From positions 5,456,001 through 5,520,000 of the forward strand of contig JAQQWL010000011.1 in assembly GCA_038363925.1 (NCBI GenBank): a stretch of DNA of 64,000 bases, given 5' to 3'. This stretch comes from Apiospora phragmitis. Lineage: Eukaryota > Ascomycota > Sordariomycetes > Amphisphaeriales > Apiosporaceae. Made by a program: the position numbers and the translations under genes. Numbering within the stretch: position 1 is the first letter of the stretch; every line of letters begins with the position of its first letter. The notes below the pieces were generated by a model. The model was given only the letters and a program-made list of their open reading frames with translations. It was not told the DNA's origin and did no database searches. Shown in pieces: positions 58,102 to 64,000 of the stretch.

Positions 58102-61100
58102 ATGGATTCAGACGAGTTCGACGACGACATCGCAGACGAAGATCTGATCCTCGCTGCAAGTCAAGCTCCCAATAACTTCAGGCCGTCGGATAGTACCACC
58201 AACCCGAAGCCCCATACCTCGCGCCTATCTGAAGCGCAAGGTGGGAATGGCTTCGAGAAACGCCCGACAGTAAGTGACAAACACACAGTTATCCTCGTAC
58301 TTTCGCGCATCCAGTATTCGCTTGTGGGAATTCATCAGGCTTGATCCCCAACCGCTTTTCATAGTCCATGGCATTGACATTTGCAGGGTGTTCGATCCAT
58401 GCCAAGTCGCAATGAGCCTTTAGTCATTGATCTAGACGAGCTGCCTTCAAATGCTTTTTCCAGTTCTCCAGATTTCCATCAAACGGCCCTGCCTCATCAA
58501 GATGGTGGCCATCGTCCTCGGGTTACTGGGCCGACTCGGGCATACCATCAAATAACGTTGACCGGTCAGCCTGTTCAAAGCCAGGGCAGCAACGGCGTGG
58601 CACCATCTACCCAAAGGGCCAATAGCAACCGTGTGTTTCGTGCAGGCTTGCCAGTAGAAGCGCCTACGCATCATGAAACCGACACAGAGGCTATGAAGAC
58701 CTGGGTATACCCTACCAACCTTGGGCCAATTCGTGATTATCAATATTCCATCGTGAATGCTGGACTCTTCAACAATACGCTCGTAGCCCTTCCGACCGGA
58801 CTGGGCAAAACATTCATCGCAGCAACCATCATGCTCAACTACTTCCGCTGGACGAAAACGGCCAAAATCGTCTTCGTTGCACCGACCAAACCACTAGTGT
58901 CGCAACAGATCGATGCCTGCTTCAACATAGCTGGCATCCCAAGGTCAACGACCACGCTCCTGACTGGTGAAGTTTCTCCTGCTCTGCGCGCAGAAGAATG
59001 GGCGACGAAACGCGTATTCTTCATGACTCCTCAGACTATTCAGAATGACCTGTCGACTGGCGTAGCCGACCCCAAATCCATTGGGCTGCTCGTTGTGGAT
59101 GAAGCCCATAGGTCTACTGGAATTATGCATATGTGAAAGTCATAGATTTCATCAGACGCTTTTCCAAGAGCTTCAGGGTCCTGGCGTTGACTGCCACCCC
59201 TGGCTCGACTGTCGAAGCAATCCAAGAGGTTATTGACAATCTTGGTATATCACAAGTCGAGATCCGTACTGAAGAGTCCCTTGACATCCGTCCATATGTA
59301 CATTCAAGAATCGAAGACATTGTGGTCTTGGATCCGTCGGAAGAGATGGGTTTTATTAAAGAACTGTTCAGCAAAGCCCTCAAACCACTCGTCGACAAGT
59401 TGAGTTCGCAAAACATATTCTGGGGCCGCGACCCAATGTTTATGACCACTTACGGCCTGATGAAAGCCAGGCAGGACTGGGGTCGTAGTGCTGGTCGTCA
59501 TGTCAACGAAGGGGTAAAACACATGATCATGGCAGTCTTCAATATCCTTCAGAAGCTGGCTCATCCGATCAAGCTGTTGAACTTTCATGGGATCAAACCC
59601 TTTTATGAGCATCTTGTCCAATTCAGGGACGAGGTAGAGGGGAAAGGCGCCAAGGGTGGTAAGACCAATCGGCAGGTTACTGAATCCCCTGATTTTCAAA
59701 AGATGATGTCCACTGTTGGGGCTTGGGGTCAAAAAGGAGGGTTTCGTGAGCCATCCCAAGCTCACGCATCTTTCTGAAACCGTCCTTAATCATTTCATGG
59801 ATGCCGGTGAAGGCCGTGAAGGTGGTGGTTCCTCTAATACCAGAATCATCGTCTTCAGCGAGTACAGAGATAGCGCCGAAGAGATTGTACGGGTTTTGAA
59901 CCGCCACCAGCCCATGATCCGGGCCGCAGTGTTTGTGGGCCAGGCTGACACCAAGAAGTCGGAGGGTATGAAGCAATCCGAGCAAATCGAGCGGATCCAG
60001 AAATTCAAAGAAGGGGTCTTTAACGTTCTAGTGGCCACGTCAATTGGTGAAGAAGGGTTAGACATTGGCCAGGTCGATCTCATCATTTGTTACGATGCCT
60101 CATCCTCTCCAATCAAAATGCTGCAAGAATGGGGCGCACAGGGAGAAAGAGGGCCGGTAAGGTCGTACTGCTACTTATGCGAGGCAAGGAAGAGGACAAG
60201 TATACAGCGGCCAAGGACGCTTACAATCAGTTGCAGGCAATGATCTGTGATGGAAAGCGATTCAATTTCCGACACGACCTTTCGACAAGGATTGTGCCGC
60301 GGGGACATTAAGCCGCAAGTCGACAAGCGTCCGGTCGAAATACTCATTGAAAACACTCAAAACCCTTCTCTTCCGGAACCGCGGCGCGGAAGAGCGGCCA
60401 AAGCAAAGAAGAAACCCCTCAAGAAATTCAACATGCCGGACGGAGTGGAAACTGGCTTCACCAGCGTCGCCGCGATGATGGGGAACAAGCCGAAAGGCAT
60501 ACCAGAAGCGGTCGCGCCTCGCGAAGAAGACGATGTAGCAGACATCCCCAGTGTTCAACGAGTAGAGTTGAACGAGCAACAACGCAACACACTGCGCCAC
60601 GCTTATCAGAATCTGCCTTTTTACCAACACAAAAGTGGAAAAGGTAGTTACAGTTGATGTGACAGCCCATCCTCGGGCCCAGAGATCCCTCTGCAAAACC
60701 TCACAGCTGAACCACGGCGAGCATACCAAGCGGTGCGTCAAGCTCCTGAAAAAGCTGTCGAAGATACAGTCAACAAACAGGAGCGACTTGTACGTATTTG
60801 GTGAAGTCGACCAGAGTCGCTACAGTGATCTGCCGTATCCAGACGACCCGTCAGAATCTGAGCTACTTGCGTCACGAGAGCCCACACCGAAGAGAGGGAG
60901 AGTGGGCTCCTCTTCTATGGATCGCGTTGAGAGAGTGAAGCCGGACCAAACGCATCTGTCCAAATCACAAGGGGGCCGTAGTGCCTGGGCCGCCAAAGCA
61001 AAAACAGATGCACAAAGTAGTACGCTCACCATCGGTCGGCGAGGTGAATGCAACGGATAGGTTGGTGGGTAGGGAAGTAGAAGTTCAGCTTCCGTCTATG

Positions 61101-61648
61101 CCAAAATGCCAACAACGCTCGGCACCTGCCAAACCCCGGAAGCGCACTTCTCGACCAGGGAGAACCCGAAAACAAAGAAGGCCACATCCCATGTTTATGA
61201 CGAAAGTGCTGATGAAGGGGACGATTGTCGAAGAACAAGCGATCTCGAATTAACTGACGAATCAGACGATGGGTCTGATTTGGTCGGTTTCGTTGTGGAC
61301 GATGGCGTACAGACTTCAAGTGTGCAACCAACTTCAAGCATGGTCCAACGTTCAAGTTCTCCAACTAGTCCTTCGACCTCTTCAATTCTAGGTCGGAACT
61401 CTAAGAGGGCACTTCGGGCATACGAGCCAGCTCTTTCTGCTACACAGGAAAGTGACATCGAAACCGATGATGATTTACCCCCGTTGAGACATATTGCTGC
61501 AACACAGCGCCAAACACAGTCATCAGCCCAACTTCATACAGATTCGGGAGACACTGAAGATGTTCTCGTTCAAAGAGCCAGGCGTGGCAACAGGCGAGCC
61601 ATTGTATCTGATGATGAGGACGATGAAGACGAGGACGATGATGATTGA
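58102..61648 (+). CDS. MPH1: Mph1/FANCM-type DNA helicase, at least five frame breaks
   Basis: Mph1 is the fungal FANCM orthologue, a 3'-5' helicase that remodels forks and D-loops and limits crossovers. Exons are 58102-58269 and 58387-61648, with a phase-0 GT-AG intron. The order is: acidic N-terminus; helicase motif [11 protein letters not shown]; motif II DEAH in VVDEAHRST; motif III LTATPG; the MPH1-specific insert ([20 protein letters not shown]); motif [13 protein letters not shown]; motif VI QRMGRTGR; and a long acidic Ser/Asp tail. Breaks are at 59121-59122 (missing), 59731-59735 (extra), 60125-60126 (missing), 60301-60304 (extra) and 60631-60634 (extra). A compensating pair is likely around 60990-61200, where two in-frame stops sit. 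The net correction makes exon 2 divisible by three, about 1142 aa. Confidence 0.92.
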
Positions 61649-62785
61649 GGAGCCCTATAAAGGAATGTTTATGTACTCTACCACCACTGTGATACTAGCT
61701 AATGAATAGAGTTGTGATCATGCAAAGCTCGACATTGCTATAACACTAATATTGCGGCATGGTCTAGTACCAGTGTCCGATACCAACTTTTGCCCATTTC
61801 ACTAAACTGACTAAATCTCAAATTTAATGAGTGGGATATCCGTATTCTCTAATCTCAACCAGATAAACGGGCGTCTCGAGGTGATTAGCAGTTCATGTAA
61901 AGAACAATGCCCAGCAGCGCAGGCATACATGTCCAAACACCGTAGCCACATCAAGTCCATTGTATTTGTATTCGGGCAAGGAGGCAAGTGCCATACGAAT
62001 ACGGTCGTCACGAGACTATTTGGAGCTGCTCGCTTGCTAGATCTCCGGGTGTGGTGGAAATAGGGGTAAGTGGGCACAAAACCACCAGCACTTACTCCGA
62101 ACATCTCAAATGTACGTTAGACCCAACCCTTGTAATCGCACAGCCCAGATTGATGATGGATGAGCAAACCTATAAATTAAACCTAGGGACAACACAATTG
62201 ATAGGTGCTTGGTAAGTTCGGGCAATACTTGACGTCTCAGGAGATTTCAGACATCCAGTCACTTCTTCCGTTTGATAGCTCCAGTAAAGGGGCCGCCTAG
62301 GAAATGTGTGGACCTGGCATTGCATCTATGATATAGCAAGGAAGGCACAAAAGAGAACATTGAAGAAATTCTATCCAAGGCAAGTGTCTTTCCATTATTG
62401 CCTATATAGGTAAGGCTATCCCTAAATTCACACGCGCTGCCAACCAAGCAAGCTACGCATGGCCCGATGAATAGATTCCAATTCCACAAATACGTTATTT
62501 AAATCGTTTATGCGGCTGACCGTCAAATTCCTGTAGCATCAATCATCTCGACATGTCGTCGTATCCGGACCGAAGTCCATCTCATCAGCCACTCTCGTCC
62601 AGCACACTCCCTGCAACGGCTCTGAACTTCCAGCCAGTTTCCCTAGCCCCTACGTTCGGATTCTGGAAAACCCCTTGGATATAAATCCCTTCGATGAGCC
62701 CTTTAGGACCAGCTCCTGTTGCCAATCTGGTATGTCCCGCGCAAGCACCGACTGCCCCGTTTGGGCATGGTCCGAAAACACATCA
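61649..62785. other. Convergent intergenic region, MPH1 / edge gene
   Basis: These 1.1 kb hold the 3' flanks of two convergent genes. Open frames up to 97 codons exist on both strands but none resembles a family. I see no repeats. Confidence 0.4.
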
Positions 62786-63805
62786 TCAGGCAGTAACACC
62801 CTTGCCTACGACGCTCCCCCACCTGAAGCGCCTCAGGGTGCCTCCACTACTTCTAATAACCTCTCTTCCGCAGCTGCCGCCTTCGGCGACGGCAGTGCTG
62901 GCGTTCCCCACGCCTAAGCTGCTCAGAGTCTCTTGCCGGCCGACCTCCCGGCCGATGACATAACCAGCACCGAACCCGACCACGCTGACCAGCACCACTA
63001 CGCCCGCACTAACGACCCACGTCAAAAGTGTGGACTGATGAAGGCCTCATCCACGTTCGATGAAGTCTTCTTCTTCTTGACCGCTCTCGGTTGCTTGCTG
63101 GGCGGGGTCGGGGTGGCGGCCCGCTTGCCTTTCTCGGAGCTCGGAGTGACCTCTTTAGACGACCCCGAGGGCGTTGGGACTGGATCGGCCCTTAGCACGC
63201 GGCCCTGGGCTACGGGTCGGTGTGTGGGGGGCATTAGCTCGCTCTCTGGTACAAAACAGAGATTCATAGGCTGGTTTCTGGCTGGGTCAGAACGGTCGCC
63301 CAACTCTTTGTCCCCATCCTTATCGCGACCCCTCGCCGCAGCAGCACAGCTCAGCAGAGTCGTCAAGCTTGCGCGCAGAGCAGCGTCGTTGTCAGCTTGG
63401 TAGCTAGGCGACATCAAGTTGGGTGCACGAAGATCGACTCGTGTAGTACTGCTACGCTGGCTGAAGGATGGGCGCGGGTGGTTTTGTGGTATACTGGAGC
63501 TGGTGGAATGACGGTGCTGCAGGTGCGACGGTGGATGGGAGAAAGCGTTGGGCTGTGGCCTAAAAGGCTCAGATGGCCGTCGGGTGCCAAGCGCGGTAGC
63601 ATGATCATCATCGTCTTCCGCTTCGTCACTACTTTCCGGTGCAGCATGGTATACATTGCGCAGAGGAGTCGAGCCCGGTATATGCACCGACGTAATGTTC
63701 TCGGTAGATGAGGTGATGACGGGGTCTGAATCCGTCTCGCTCTCCTCGTATTCTTCCTGACTACTCGTGCCGGCTTGGCTGTACTGCACAGCACGGCTTG
63801 CCTGC

Positions 63806-63837
<32 letters not shown>

Positions 63838-63990
63838 GGCATAGAGATGGTTGTAGGATTGGGGGTGCAGGCGTCGCCTTCTGGCAGCATAAGCTGACGA
63901 ACCGACACGTAAACCAGTCGTCACAATCTCGTCTCCGGGCAGAAGATACAGACGAGGACGATGGATGCGACGATACTTCGACCCAAGATT
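62786..63990 (-). CDS. Unrecognised polyQ, Ser-rich single-pass membrane protein, 5' end off window
   Basis: The visible part is a 402-codon last exon whose 3' splice acceptor (CGTAG) is at 63991-63992; earlier exons lie outside the window. The exon opens with a basic, conserved-looking segment (YRRIHRPRLYLLPGDEIV), then an Arg-rich stretch, a pure run of twelve glutamines, a long Ser/Asp/Pro-rich linker, a helical AALRASLTTLLSCAAAARG segment, a lysine-rich patch, and a transmembrane helix (WVVSAGVVVLVSVVGFGAGY) followed by IGREVGRQE. The helix is in a different frame from the linker; one base missing near 63030-63034 joins them. I do not recognise the family. It looks like a tail-anchored or single-pass fungal protein with a large disordered cytosolic or nuclear domain. 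Confidence 0.7.
63802..63837. repeat. CAG/CAA repeat encoding 12 glutamines
   Basis: On the minus strand this is twelve consecutive CAG/CAA codons within the edge gene. The mixed codons make it less prone to slippage than a pure CAG run. Confidence 0.9.
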
Positions 63991-64000
63991 CTACGTCGCG

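Noticed and set aside
61827..62104. Overlapping open frames on both strands between MPH1 and the edge gene
   Set aside because: Short, without family resemblance or splice signals that extend them; treated as intergenic.
686..63990. Programmed ribosomal frameshifting as the cause of the many frame changes
   Set aside because: The sites share no slippery sequence or downstream structure, go in both directions, and occur several times per gene. No fungus is known to use this at such a rate.
1..64000. CRISPR arrays, transposons, rRNA or a secondary-metabolite core gene (PKS, NRPS, terpene synthase)
   Set aside because: No spaced direct repeats, no transposase or reverse transcriptase motifs, no rRNA-like sequence and no core biosynthetic domains were seen. 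The tandem repeats found have no spacers.

Overview
This window is nuclear DNA of a filamentous ascomycete (Pezizomycotina, most likely Sordariomycetes). Three things point there: short GT-AG introns of roughly 50-80 nt, often with a CTAAC-like branch point; GC-rich third codon positions; and a gene set typical of such fungi (tannase/feruloyl esterase, small secreted cysteine-rich proteins, Mph1, Src1/Heh1, Mex67, a fungal kelch membrane protein). I see no rRNA, CRISPR array, transposase or convincing tRNA.

Layout. 0.7-11.5 kb is an accessory, metabolic-looking stretch: MFS transporter (+), secreted tannase/feruloyl esterase (-), small secreted protein (+), short-chain dehydrogenase (+), intracellular GH2 glycosidase (-). 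12.2-33.2 kb is dense housekeeping: MCM4 (-), zeta-COP (+), Sua5 (-), COG4 (+), THO subunit 7 (+), tubulin cofactor A (-), a dynamin GTPase (-), S-adenosylmethionine synthetase (-), GPN3 (+) and an Apq12-like nuclear-envelope protein (-). 34.5-50.5 kb mixes lineage-specific and nuclear genes: a SET protein with a signal peptide (-), a PI-PLC-like phosphodiesterase (+), Rad17/Rad24 clamp loader (-), a second small secreted cysteine-rich protein (+), Src1/Man1 (+) and a kelch membrane protein (-). A 4.4 kb gene-poor stretch with simple repeats follows, then MEX67 (-), MPH1/FANCM helicase (+), and at the right edge a partial gene for a polyQ single-pass membrane protein (-).

The strongest signal in the window is technical. 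About 35 positions break otherwise well-conserved reading frames by a single base, mostly in runs of 2-5 identical bases, in both directions. They fall in essential genes such as MCM4, SUA5, COG4, MEX67 and SAM synthetase. For each multi-site gene the net correction makes the exon total divisible by three. I read these as sequencing/assembly indels, not as pseudogenes or programmed frameshifting, and I annotate those genes across their full span. Multi-exon genes are given as one span with exon limits in the evidence.

Functional themes: replication and repair (MCM4, Rad17, Mph1), mRNA export and nuclear envelope (THOC7, Mex67, Src1, Apq12-like), membrane traffic (zeta-COP, COG4, dynamin), and secreted or accessory functions at the left side. 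MCM4 has a compact cluster of MBF/SBF-type cell-cycle elements in its promoter, and MPH1 has one such element. I did not find a convincing undescribed multi-gene system.
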